Of a DNA stretch of 64,000 nucleotides, positions 8,740 through 17,127 are shown one piece after another (position 1 is the first letter of the stretch; every line of letters begins with the position of its first letter). The DNA is taken from assembly GCA_934636245.1 (NCBI GenBank), contig CAKUAI010000018.1:5547-69546 (forward strand). The letters run 5' to 3'. This stretch comes from an uncultured Coriobacteriales bacterium. GTDB taxonomy: Bacteria; Actinomycetota; Coriobacteriia; Coriobacteriales; UMGS124. Both the position numbers and the translations under genes were made by a program. Under the pieces are notes generated by a model that searched no databases, was not told the origin of the DNA, and was given only the letters and a program-made list of their open reading frames with translations.

Positions 8740-9558
8740 TTACCAGGCCTTTTCGGACTTAGTGAGCATGGAGAGAACGTCGGAGCGATGGTGCACCTGT
8801 TCGTAGCACAGCACGTACTTGGAGATGGCCGATAAGTCTTGGGCACCCGGCGGCAGCATCTCGCGGATGAACTGCGGGAAGAACTCCGTGAACTTGACCT
8901 CCATGATGGTCTTGCCATACGGCAGCACGTCATAGGTGGGCAGGTTGGGGTTGAAGATGTCGCCCGTGGGGGCGGCGGCACGCAGGTTGGAGTCGAACGT
9001 GATGCGCACGGTGCCCGCGTCGAAGACGAACGGCTCGCGCTCGTAGTCGACGATGACCTTGGGGCGCATGATCTGGCTCACGCACGCCACGTAGAACTCG
9101 CGGCAGAGATTCTGGGGGTTGGCCAGGAGAAACGCGTAGTCCCCATCGATGATGCGCTCGAACTCCTCGCGGCTGAGGCGGGCCGACTGCTTGTAGATGT
9201 ACGCGCCGTCCTTCACCTTGCGCTCCAGCTTGATGACGGCGTCCGAGCAGTTGTAGATGCGCACGCGCCACTTGGTGCGGTGCTGCACGCCGTCGATCTT
9301 GTTGTGATAGGCACTGTCCCAGTAGTCGTCGAAGTACAGGCTGCGGATGGCGTAGCCGCCCTCGGGCGCATGCTCATCATGCGGCACGGCCGCCGCAATC
9401 CTGGCACGCAGGGCGTCGGCGTCCCACAGGGAAAGGTAATACTTCCACTCGTTGCGGAACTGCCTGCGCACAGGGCGAGTCGACGGCTCCAGGCCCGCCG
9501 CCCCGCTAGCAGACCCCGACACGCCTGCATCCGCGCGAGAGAACAAGCGCAGGCTCAT
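8740..9558 (-). CDS. VTC-domain polyphosphate polymerase-like protein
   Basis: A 272-residue protein that is almost entirely one VTC/TTM tunnel domain. RNEWKYYLS near residue 37 gives the ExK element, followed by basic strands (KWRVRIYN, IKLERKVKDG), VIVDYEREPF and IMEVKF. In yeast Vtc4 such residues line the tunnel that makes polyphosphate from ATP. The bacterial homologues are little studied. The gene overlaps cotH by 4 bp and belongs to the Pel operon. Whether it makes polyphosphate or modifies the polymer is unknown. Confidence 0.85.
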   Translation of the reverse strand: MSLRLFSRADAGVSGSASGAAGLEPSTRPVRRQFRNEWKYYLSLWDADALRARIAAAVPHDEHAPEGGYAIRSLYFDDYWDSAYHNKIDGVQHRTKWRVRIYNCSDAVIKLERKVKDGAYIYKQSARLSREEFERIIDGDYAFLLANPQNLCREFYVACVSQIMRPKVIVDYEREPFVFDAGTVRITFDSNLRAAAPTGDIFNPNLPTYDVLPYGKTIMEVKFTEFFPQFIREMLPPGAQDLSAISKYVLCYEQVHHRSDVLSMLTKSEKAW

Positions 9559-11486
9559 CGCTGCTCGCCCGCCTTCGCCGCGCCGGACTCCGCAGCGGCC
9601 TGGGAATCGTCGGCAGACTCGGCCCCGTTCCCGCCCGCCGCCTCATCGGCCGCATCCGAGTCTTCATCAACATAACCGCCGTCAAGCACCACAGAGTCGT
9701 CGGCCATGATGTAGAAGCACAGCGTGCCGTACACCTTGCCCAGGGCGGTGTCGTCGGTGCGCACGTACGTGTCGAACGCCACCTGCGTATAGCCCGACTC
9801 GTTGGTGGCGTCGACCTTGAGGAAGTACTGGCCCTCGCCGGGGTCGTCCACGCTGAGCTGGGGGATGATGAGACCGTCTTCGGCGGCAACGACATCGGCA
9901 AAGTCAGGGTCGCGCGCAAGCGTCACGCGATAGGAAATCATCTCGCCGTCAAAGTCGTACGAGGCATCCCAACTCAACGCGAGCTCCCCGTCCTCGAGCA
10001 CGGGCGTTGCAATAAAGAACGGCATCGGCTTTTGGAGCGACTCGAGGTACGACTCATAGTTGAGCTGCACCTCCCCGGGGATAGCCTGGGCCACCACGTC
10101 GTACTTCTCGGCGGTAAGCGGGGTGATGAGCATGTCAGGCCGGGCATACACGAACGGCTCAACGGTGCCGCGATACCCCCGCACCATCTCCTCAAGGCGC
10201 TCCTGCCCCAGGTAATTGGCACGCAGATCCTCAACGGCAGCATCGAGCGCCGCTCGAAAGTCGGGGAGCCTGAGTGCGCGGTTGAAGAGCACCATGCCCC
10301 AATAGTTGCTTGCGCCGCGCTCCCACTCCGTGCCCTCGATGCGCCCGCGCACCTCCCACTCCTTGCGGAGCAGGCATCCATCGTTATCCCACGAGAGCAC
10401 AAAGAACTTCTCGACGTTCTGCGGGCTATAAAGAAAGGCGTTGCGCGACTGCACGTCGTAGTTGCCCACGAGCATGTGGAACGCCATCCAATACACGAGG
10501 TTGTCGACGTCGAACCACTTGGCAAGCGTGTCCTCGATAGGGGTCGCGTAATCGTTCACCTCGTCGAGCATGGCGAGAAGCTTCGTATGGTCGTCGTTGC
10601 CCTTCGACTCGAGCACCTCGTTGAACGCCGCTTCGTCGTAGGCCGGGTCGGTCTTGAGCTTGAGCGCCTCAGGGTAGCGGTAATACTCGAAGTATTCCAC
10701 CTTGTAGAGCTGCCCATAACGGTCCATGTCATGGTTCTTGAGGTAGGTCTTGTTAAGCTGCTCTACCTGCGTGTACAGGCCGTAATCCTCAAACACGGCG
10801 TTGGCGCCATCCTGCGTCTGGTCGCACACGTAGAGGTGAACAAACTGCGTGCGGCACGCAGTCGTCTGCGGGATGGTCTTGAGCAGGTCGAAGGCGAGCT
10901 TGTTGCGAAAACGCATGCCCTCTTGCTGGTGCTTGTTGAGGTTGATGACGGTCTGGTCGCGCCAAGAGCCCTTGCCCTTTTTGAGGCTGATCTTGTAGTT
11001 CTTCTGCGAGTAGTACGACGAACTCTGGCCACGAATCTTCACCGTGGCGTTGGGGGCAAGCGCCGTATAGCCGAGCTCCTCAGGCAGGGGCCCCGTCTCG
11101 TCGCCGATTTGCAGGATGGCCTCGCAGGCATACTGAGCCACGCCCTGCTCCTCGTACCAGTACTTGGAGTGGGCATTGACCTCTTCCCAGGTATGGTCAG
11201 TGCTCTCGCCGGAGTTGCCACGACGAACCGTGAGGTACATCACGACCACGCTGTCCTCGTCGTCATCAGCGTAGATAGATTTGCGGTCGCGCAAGACATA
11301 GTCGCCCGTGGGCGCCTTCTCCACCGCGCGTGCCTCATCGGAGTCGACGGCGCTGCCCGTCTCATCGTCGGCAACGTCCTGCCCGCAGCCCGCAAGGCCC
11401 AGGCCCAGGGCAAACGTGCCTGCGCCGACCAGCGCGCAGAATGTGCGGCGTGAGAGCGTGCTCTCGGCAGTTCCTTTCGTCGTCAT
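9555..11486 (-). CDS. CotH-kinase family lipoprotein in the Pel operon
   Basis: A 643-residue protein. The N-terminus (STLSRRTFCALVGAGTFALG, then LAGCG) combines a twin-arginine motif with a lipobox, so it is probably a Tat-exported lipoprotein. Residues ~130-450 form the CotH domain (IRGQSSSYYSQKNYKISLKK; FFVLSWDNDGCL with a metal-binding DND). A fibronectin-III-like domain follows (~490-590), then an acidic low-complexity tail. CotH proteins are atypical kinases; the Bacillus spore-coat CotH phosphorylates proteins. The substrate here could be the polysaccharide or a surface protein. It overlaps pelG and the VTC gene by 4 bp each. Confidence 0.85.
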   Translation of the reverse strand: MTTKGTAESTLSRRTFCALVGAGTFALGLGLAGCGQDVADDETGSAVDSDEARAVEKAPTGDYVLRDRKSIYADDDEDSVVVMYLTVRRGNSGESTDHTWEEVNAHSKYWYEEQGVAQYACEAILQIGDETGPLPEELGYTALAPNATVKIRGQSSSYYSQKNYKISLKKGKGSWRDQTVINLNKHQQEGMRFRNKLAFDLLKTIPQTTACRTQFVHLYVCDQTQDGANAVFEDYGLYTQVEQLNKTYLKNHDMDRYGQLYKVEYFEYYRYPEALKLKTDPAYDEAAFNEVLESKGNDDHTKLLAMLDEVNDYATPIEDTLAKWFDVDNLVYWMAFHMLVGNYDVQSRNAFLYSPQNVEKFFVLSWDNDGCLLRKEWEVRGRIEGTEWERGASNYWGMVLFNRALRLPDFRAALDAAVEDLRANYLGQERLEEMVRGYRGTVEPFVYARPDMLITPLTAEKYDVVAQAIPGEVQLNYESYLESLQKPMPFFIATPVLEDGELALSWDASYDFDGEMISYRVTLARDPDFADVVAAEDGLIIPQLSVDDPGEGQYFLKVDATNESGYTQVAFDTYVRTDDTALGKVYGTLCFYIMADDSVVLDGGYVDEDSDAADEAAGGNGAESADDSQAAAESGAAKAGEQR

Positions 11487-12937
11487 CTCTTCTCCTCGTT
11501 CGACTCAAGACGCGCGCACAGGCGCGAGAGCGGGCCTGACTTCTCGGGCGGCACCATCGCCTGGCGGCCAAGCAGGAAATACGGAAGGTGCCTGGTGTAC
11601 CACTCAAGGCGCCCGTATGCGATCAGGTAGAACGCGATTCCTCCCAAAAGGAAACCGACGCCCAGGTAGTGCGTTTCAAAAAGTGCAAGCTGTACCACGG
11701 TGCCCACAATGCTCACGAGCGCGAACGCCCCTGTGGACAGCAACGCCCCCAAATAGTCCTCAAAATAAAGCAGCACGAGCATCATGGTGTTCGCCAACGC
11801 ATACAGACCATATCCCACGCACAAAAGGCGGAAGGCGACAATCGAGGTTTTGCTGAAACCAAGCGGCAGCGCGTTGAGCACAAACGATCCAAGCATCACA
11901 AAGACAACCGTACAGAACAGCTGCTTGAAGCCGTTGTACTCGAGCTCCCGGCGCAACACCGCAAGCATCTCGCGCTCGGCCTGGTCGATGTCACGGATGG
12001 CCCCCTCGTCGTTGAAGAGGCTGTAGTAGGTGTGGTAGCGCGGGTAGAAGTTCGTCTCCACCGACGTCACGAAGTTCACCGTGGTGATGAGAATGGAGAA
12101 GAACGCGCACAGCGCCGCCACGTCGTAGACGGGCGCTCCTCGGAACAGCCCCTCCACCTGCACGCTCACCGGGCCGTAGTACATGATGACGAGGTGGGCG
12201 AACAGGCCCAGGTTCACGAACACGCCCGAGAACGCCAGCTTGCCGAACCGCTCGAACCATGCGAGAAACAGCAGGCAGCTGCCCTCGCTTTTGGGGAAAT
12301 ACTCGATGAGCCTGCGGTAGTAGAGCGCCATGAGCAGGCCATACGAGACGACGACCGTGCCAAAGAGCGTGACAATACTCACCACCCGCAGCACAAGCAG
12401 CAGCGCCGCCAGCATCGCCCCCACCGCGAGCGACACCGCAAAGTCGCTCACGAGCGCCTTGTAGTCCTTGAGCGCGTTGAGGTAGTTCATCTGCATCCAC
12501 ACGACCATGAGCGTGGCGGCAAACCACATGCACAGCACACGATAGAGTATGGCGACACCCGAGAAGTGCAGGAACACGGCCCACAGCACACACCCCAAAG
12601 GCAGCATCACCAGCAGGCACCCGTGGAAGCTGGGCATGACCCGCTCGAGTTTGCCCTGGTAGATCATGTCCGACACATACCGGGTGTTTACCATGTTAAA
12701 GACGCTCGTCATGGTGAGGGCCATGAGCAGGCAGTATGTGATCATCGAGTTGAGCAGCTCAGCGTCGTGACGTGCCATACCCGCAAGACCGGCGGCCGTG
12801 CTCACGCCCAGCAGCAGCAGGATGCCCAAGATCATGGGGCCGGCGCAGATGAGGCCAGCGTAGCCATACGCCTGGCACAGGCCGAACAGGCCCTTGCGCG
12901 CAAAGAGCTTTTTGAGGCTGAAGCCTATGCCTGCCAT
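11483..12937 (-). CDS. pelG: PelG-like exopolysaccharide exporter
   Basis: A 484-residue integral membrane protein with about 12 TM helices. It begins MAGIGFSLKKLFARKGLFG, the typical PelG amino terminus; this ATG at 12937 overlaps pelF by 13 bp and is preferred over the longer upstream open frame, which is only a shadow of pelF. PelG belongs to the MOP flippase superfamily and is thought to pass the nascent polymer across the inner membrane together with PelD/PelE. Length and topology are as expected. It is part of a gapless operon. Confidence 0.93.
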   Translation of the reverse strand: MAGIGFSLKKLFARKGLFGLCQAYGYAGLICAGPMILGILLLLGVSTAAGLAGMARHDAELLNSMITYCLLMALTMTSVFNMVNTRYVSDMIYQGKLERVMPSFHGCLLVMLPLGCVLWAVFLHFSGVAILYRVLCMWFAATLMVVWMQMNYLNALKDYKALVSDFAVSLAVGAMLAALLLVLRVVSIVTLFGTVVVSYGLLMALYYRRLIEYFPKSEGSCLLFLAWFERFGKLAFSGVFVNLGLFAHLVIMYYGPVSVQVEGLFRGAPVYDVAALCAFFSILITTVNFVTSVETNFYPRYHTYYSLFNDEGAIRDIDQAEREMLAVLRRELEYNGFKQLFCTVVFVMLGSFVLNALPLGFSKTSIVAFRLLCVGYGLYALANTMMLVLLYFEDYLGALLSTGAFALVSIVGTVVQLALFETHYLGVGFLLGGIAFYLIAYGRLEWYTRHLPYFLLGRQAMVPPEKSGPLSRLCARLESNEEKR

Positions 12938-14337
12938 GAGGAGACCACCTCCTGGTAGAGGTCCGTGTAAGTGGTGACCATCTGCTCCTGGCGATAGTAG
13001 GTGCAGGCGCGCTTGCGGCCAATCTCGCCCATGGCGCGCCGCTCGCCGGCGGCGGCGCACATGCGCTCCAAGGCCGACGCGAGCGCCATGCGGTTCATGG
13101 GCTCCACGCAAAAGCCCGCGCACCCCAAGTCGTCGCCCTCTCCGCCGTCAAGGAGCTCTCGGCAGCAGCCCACGTCGGTGAGCACGCAGGGCCTCCCCGC
13201 CGCAAACGACTCGAGCACCGAGAGCGGCTGGCCCTCCGAGATGCTCGTGAGCACCGTGAAGTCAATCTTGGACAGGTACTGCGCCGTGTCAACGCGGCCG
13301 GTGAACAGCACGTCATGCAGGTCGAGCTGGCGCGCCAGCTCGTAGCACTCCTGCGCGTACTCCTTGTCGTCCTCCGGGCCAATCACATGCAGGCGGGCGT
13401 TGTCCACATAGTGTTTGACCTCGGCAAACGCATACAGCAGCGTCTTGACGTCTTTGATGGGGGCAATGCGCACGATGGCACCGATGTCGACCCAGCCATC
13501 GGGCTCTTTGGGGGGCACCGCGCCGAACTTCTCGACGTTCACGCCGTTGGGCGTGATGCGGCACTTCGAAGGGTCGCACCCCAGCTCGATCTGCGCCTTG
13601 CGGGCGTTGCCGAACAGGCTCGTCACCACGCTTGCCTGGTCATAGACCGCACGCGACAGCATGAAGAAGAAGCGCACCCACAGGCGCTTGAACGCGGGCA
13701 GCACCCACGTGGCACGGATAATCTCCTCCTCGCGCTCGCGCGAGTAAATGCCGTGCTCGCTGAGCATGACCGGAGCGTTGTTGACATAGCCGCCCAAGCA
13801 CGCCAAAACACCGCTGTAACCTGCGGCAATGGTGTGGTAGACGTCGGCCTTGGGCACCTGTTGGCACATGAGGAAGAGCACGGGGAGCAGCATCGAGCGC
13901 AGTGTGTGGAACATGTCCGAAAACGCCGTGTAAGGGTAGTCTTGCCGGCAGATGTCGGTCATGAGGTCGAGGAACGTCTCGCTCATAAGGAAGCCGATGG
14001 GCGTCATGCCCTTCTGACGCATCGTTTCGAACAGCACGCCCCAATCAGGCGAGGTACAGTGCACGAAATCCGACAGCGCCTGCTTCTGCTCGGGGGTAAA
14101 GCGGGCGCGCTTGTACCCCGGCGCGCCCTTGAGCGCGTCGTTGAGAAAGACCTCGTGCACCTCCACCACATTGTCAGGCAGTTCGTAGACGTATTTGCCG
14201 CGGTCGGCGCTGTCGGCCCCTATGCACCACAGCACGAACTCATGCTGTGGAAACGATCTGATAAGGCTGTGGGTCCACGAGGAGACGCCGCCGGTCACAT
14301 AGGGGTAGCAGCCCTCAAGGACGATGCAGATTCTCAT
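12925..14337 (-). CDS. pelF: PelF-like GT4 glycosyltransferase
   Basis: A 470-residue cytosolic GT-B enzyme. It begins MRICIVLEGCYPYVTGGVSS as PelF does. It has the acceptor-side EHGIYSREREEEI and the donor-site IVRIAPIKDVKTLLYA, with the SEGQPLSVLESFAAGRPCV loop carrying the conserved Glu pair of family GT4. In Pseudomonas PelF uses UDP-sugars (UDP-GlcNAc/GalNAc) to polymerise Pel; the same reaction is likely here but the donor is not proven. It overlaps the DUF2194 gene by 4 bp. Confidence 0.95.
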   Translation of the reverse strand: MRICIVLEGCYPYVTGGVSSWTHSLIRSFPQHEFVLWCIGADSADRGKYVYELPDNVVEVHEVFLNDALKGAPGYKRARFTPEQKQALSDFVHCTSPDWGVLFETMRQKGMTPIGFLMSETFLDLMTDICRQDYPYTAFSDMFHTLRSMLLPVLFLMCQQVPKADVYHTIAAGYSGVLACLGGYVNNAPVMLSEHGIYSREREEEIIRATWVLPAFKRLWVRFFFMLSRAVYDQASVVTSLFGNARKAQIELGCDPSKCRITPNGVNVEKFGAVPPKEPDGWVDIGAIVRIAPIKDVKTLLYAFAEVKHYVDNARLHVIGPEDDKEYAQECYELARQLDLHDVLFTGRVDTAQYLSKIDFTVLTSISEGQPLSVLESFAAGRPCVLTDVGCCRELLDGGEGDDLGCAGFCVEPMNRMALASALERMCAAAGERRAMGEIGRKRACTYYRQEQMVTTYTDLYQEVVSSWQA

Positions 14338-16208
14338 GCGCCCTCCTTGGGGATGCGCACATTGGTTGCCGTGGCGTGCACAAGGTAAAGGCTTCCGTCG
14401 AGCTGCTCGACGCTACCTCCCTCGACCTCGCCGCACACAAGCGCGTCGTGCGAGCGCACGAAGAGGTAGACCTCGTCGTGCAGGCCCTCAAGCGTGAGCG
14501 TAAGCGCGTCGTCGGAGCTGTCCATGGTAACGGCTGCATCGTACCAGCGCTGCACGGCAGCTCCCATCTCCGAGCCCGTGAGGTTGCGGATTTGGGGAGC
14601 CGAGCCGTAGAGCCAGTCCATGTAGCTGTTTAGATTGTCGTACGCGCTCTGCCAGCCCTCTTCGGCGCCACGGTCGGGGTCGAGCATGTCGTCAGGGTGC
14701 ATGAAGTGCGAGTTCACGAAGTGCAGGTTGAGCTCCGAGAGTGCGCAGAGCTGCATGTAGTCGTCAATCTGGCCGCCCGAGATGATGCGCGGGGTGTTCA
14801 CGACACCGTCTTCGTCCACGCCGAACTCCTGCACCCACTCGATGTGCTGGAGGCTGTCGAAATAGATGCTCGCAATGACGCGGATGCCAAAGGCACCCTC
14901 CACAAGCGCCTGACGCCCGGCGGGAGACAGGATGTTCGAAGGCGGCACGTACACGTCGATGTCGTTGCCAGGGAACACCCTGTCGCAGAAGTCGTGCAAC
15001 TCCTGCAGGGCGGCCAGCATGTCGGCAAGCGAGGGCCAATAGTGATAGCCCTGATACTCCCGCTCGTAGGTGCCCGTCACATAGCCGTCATTGCCTTCAA
15101 GCCCGCCCTCATCAACGAGGGGAATGTGGTTGTAGCCATGGATGCCCAGCTCACCGCCTAGGCGCAGGAGCTTTCCGGCAAAGTACTCAAACCGCGAGAT
15201 ATCTGCGTTGGCGTCGAACGGCGCGTCTACATTGTCGTTGTAGTCCTCGATGACAAGGCCCGTGAAGGCGATGCCGTATTTCTTGATCAGGCGCGTGAGA
15301 TCGGGCCACCACACGTCGGTGTAGAAGTTGCTGACTGAGGTGTTGTAGTCGCGCTCGATATACTCGCCCGACCCACCGGGCACAGGCGAGGGAAAGTCGT
15401 CGAGATAGAAGGCGCTGCCATCGATGACCGGCCAGGCGAATGCGTCACCGAGCAGGCCAAATGCCTGCGCATAGATGCCGCGCACGCCTTTTTCGGTAAA
15501 ACCGAGGTTGCAGAAGACGACCCGGCCCTCGCCGTTGGGATACTCCCAGATAAGAGGCAGCTCGCGGTCGTCAGCCGTCACGGCATGCACCGTGCAGTCC
15601 TTTGAAAGCGCGACGATGAGCGACGATTCGTAGGGGTCGGTGAGGGCAAAGTCATGCGCGCGGCCGCCGAGCATGAGGTCGGAGGTAAAGCGAATGCCCG
15701 GCGTCACGTACCAGCTGGTTCCCACTTCCTGCACGCCAAACTGCTGGGCAAACGTCTGGAAAAACCCGTTGGATTCGGGCGGCAGGTACATCATGAGCTG
15801 GCCGCCGTCGCGCACCCAGGCCACCAGGTCGGCCGCGCCCTGCCCCAGGCACGACAGGTCGCTCACCGCGAGGACGACCTTTTCATAGTTCACAAGGTCC
15901 GGCAGTTCCTGCTCACCCAGGTCGACCATGTCGGCCTCGACGCTCGTCTGCTCGAACATCGCCTCGGCGTCGTCGAGCGCGTCGGCGGACGCCACCTGGC
16001 CCGAGTCGTACAGCGCCAGGCACCCCGAGGCAGCCACGTGACCCCCCTGGGCAACCTGCGAGGCATCGAGCAGGTCGAGCGAGCTGGCATGGCCCACGCC
16101 CACCTTATCGCCCTGCTGGAATATGAGCACAACAGCCATGAGCAGAAACGCCACAAAGATGCCGATGAGTTTGCCGTAACGCAGGCCCGCGCTGTCAGTC
16201 TTCTGCAT
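14334..16208 (-). CDS. DUF2194 membrane-anchored polysaccharide deacetylase-like protein (PelA role)
   Basis: A 624-residue protein with one N-terminal TM (~12-31), an alpha/beta domain (~40-255), then a deacetylase-like domain. FYLDDFPSPVPG near residue 268 gives the double Asp, and HGYNH (~356-360) is the H-x3-H of CE4-type metal sites; a C-terminal beta region follows. In published Gram-positive Pel clusters a separate deacetylase gene takes the place of the two-domain PelA; this gene lies in that slot between pelE and pelF. Expected role: removal of acetyl groups from the polymer outside the membrane. A GGAGGAGGG ribosome site precedes the ATG. Confidence 0.82.
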   Translation of the reverse strand: MQKTDSAGLRYGKLIGIFVAFLLMAVVLIFQQGDKVGVGHASSLDLLDASQVAQGGHVAASGCLALYDSGQVASADALDDAEAMFEQTSVEADMVDLGEQELPDLVNYEKVVLAVSDLSCLGQGAADLVAWVRDGGQLMMYLPPESNGFFQTFAQQFGVQEVGTSWYVTPGIRFTSDLMLGGRAHDFALTDPYESSLIVALSKDCTVHAVTADDRELPLIWEYPNGEGRVVFCNLGFTEKGVRGIYAQAFGLLGDAFAWPVIDGSAFYLDDFPSPVPGGSGEYIERDYNTSVSNFYTDVWWPDLTRLIKKYGIAFTGLVIEDYNDNVDAPFDANADISRFEYFAGKLLRLGGELGIHGYNHIPLVDEGGLEGNDGYVTGTYEREYQGYHYWPSLADMLAALQELHDFCDRVFPGNDIDVYVPPSNILSPAGRQALVEGAFGIRVIASIYFDSLQHIEWVQEFGVDEDGVVNTPRIISGGQIDDYMQLCALSELNLHFVNSHFMHPDDMLDPDRGAEEGWQSAYDNLNSYMDWLYGSAPQIRNLTGSEMGAAVQRWYDAAVTMDSSDDALTLTLEGLHDEVYLFVRSHDALVCGEVEGGSVEQLDGSLYLVHATATNVRIPKEGA

Positions 16209-17127
16209 GGTCGTCCCTCCTCCAATACGAAATGTCTTGCCTGCCGCGGGCGGTCACCCTGACGTCGCCGCGCCGCAACGCCTCAAGCGCCCGGTCGATG
16301 CCCGCTCGGTCCTCCTCCGCCGCAGCGGTGTGCAGCTGCATGAGATAGCCGTCCTCACGCTGGGGCCAAACGGCAACGGCATGCGCAGCGATGTGCTCCA
16401 TGCCGCCGATCTCGCCTTGTGCCTGGGCGTTTGAGAACGCCTGCCAGCACACGCCGAGGGCCTCCTCGCCGTCGCGCACAATAAGCGCAAGCAGCGCGTC
16501 GAGCACGCGCGCATACTCGGCGCGCGTGGAGGTGAGCATCATGCCTTCGAGCAAGCCACTCTCGATGTAGGCACCCAGAACGCTCGCCAAATCGCGAGCA
16601 GCCGCGACATCGTGGGCGTCGGCCTGGCAGGCCGCACGCGCCCGCTGCATGCGATCGTCGTAGGTCTTCTGGAGCTCTACCAGGGCGGTCGTTGCGTAGT
16701 GCACTACCTCGGCGTCGTCGTTCGAACGGGCGGCACGCAGCGCATGGGGTTGGGCCGAGGCGTCGTCATACAGCACGTCCATGATGAGCCTGCGTCGCGT
16801 CAGGGGGTCGTTGACCAGCAAGGCTTCTCGCAGCGGCACCGCCTCCGAGGCCTGTGCGGCCGGCTCCACGACGATGCTCTTGTACACGGCGTCGTTGACG
16901 CGCAGCTCCTCAAGCTCGAAGTCGTCGCAGGGCCGCGCGTCCGATCGCAAGGCCCGTTCATGGAAGAGAAGCGCCACGGCGCCAAACACGGGCACGAACG
17001 CCATAATCGACAGGCAGCTCAGGCGCGTCTTGAGAAGGCCACTGGCCATGAGTAAGCCGACCACGATGCAGGCCAGCACATGCACGACCAGGCAAACGAG
17101 GATCAAGATATCAGTCACGCCCGTCAC
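16195..17127 (-). CDS. pelE: PelE-like membrane/helical-repeat protein
   Basis: A 310-residue protein with two N-terminal TM helices (~5-30 and ~38-56) followed by an all-helical, TPR-like soluble part (~95-290). This matches PelE, which in Pseudomonas has TM helices plus TPRs and contacts PelD. It overlaps pelD by 4 bp and the DUF2194 gene by 14 bp. The primary sequence is poorly conserved, so the assignment rests on topology, size and gene order. Confidence 0.75.
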   Translation of the reverse strand: MTGVTDILILVCLVVHVLACIVVGLLMASGLLKTRLSCLSIMAFVPVFGAVALLFHERALRSDARPCDDFELEELRVNDAVYKSIVVEPAAQASEAVPLREALLVNDPLTRRRLIMDVLYDDASAQPHALRAARSNDDAEVVHYATTALVELQKTYDDRMQRARAACQADAHDVAAARDLASVLGAYIESGLLEGMMLTSTRAEYARVLDALLALIVRDGEEALGVCWQAFSNAQAQGEIGGMEHIAAHAVAVWPQREDGYLMQLHTAAAEEDRAGIDRALEALRRGDVRVTARGRQDISYWRRDDHAED

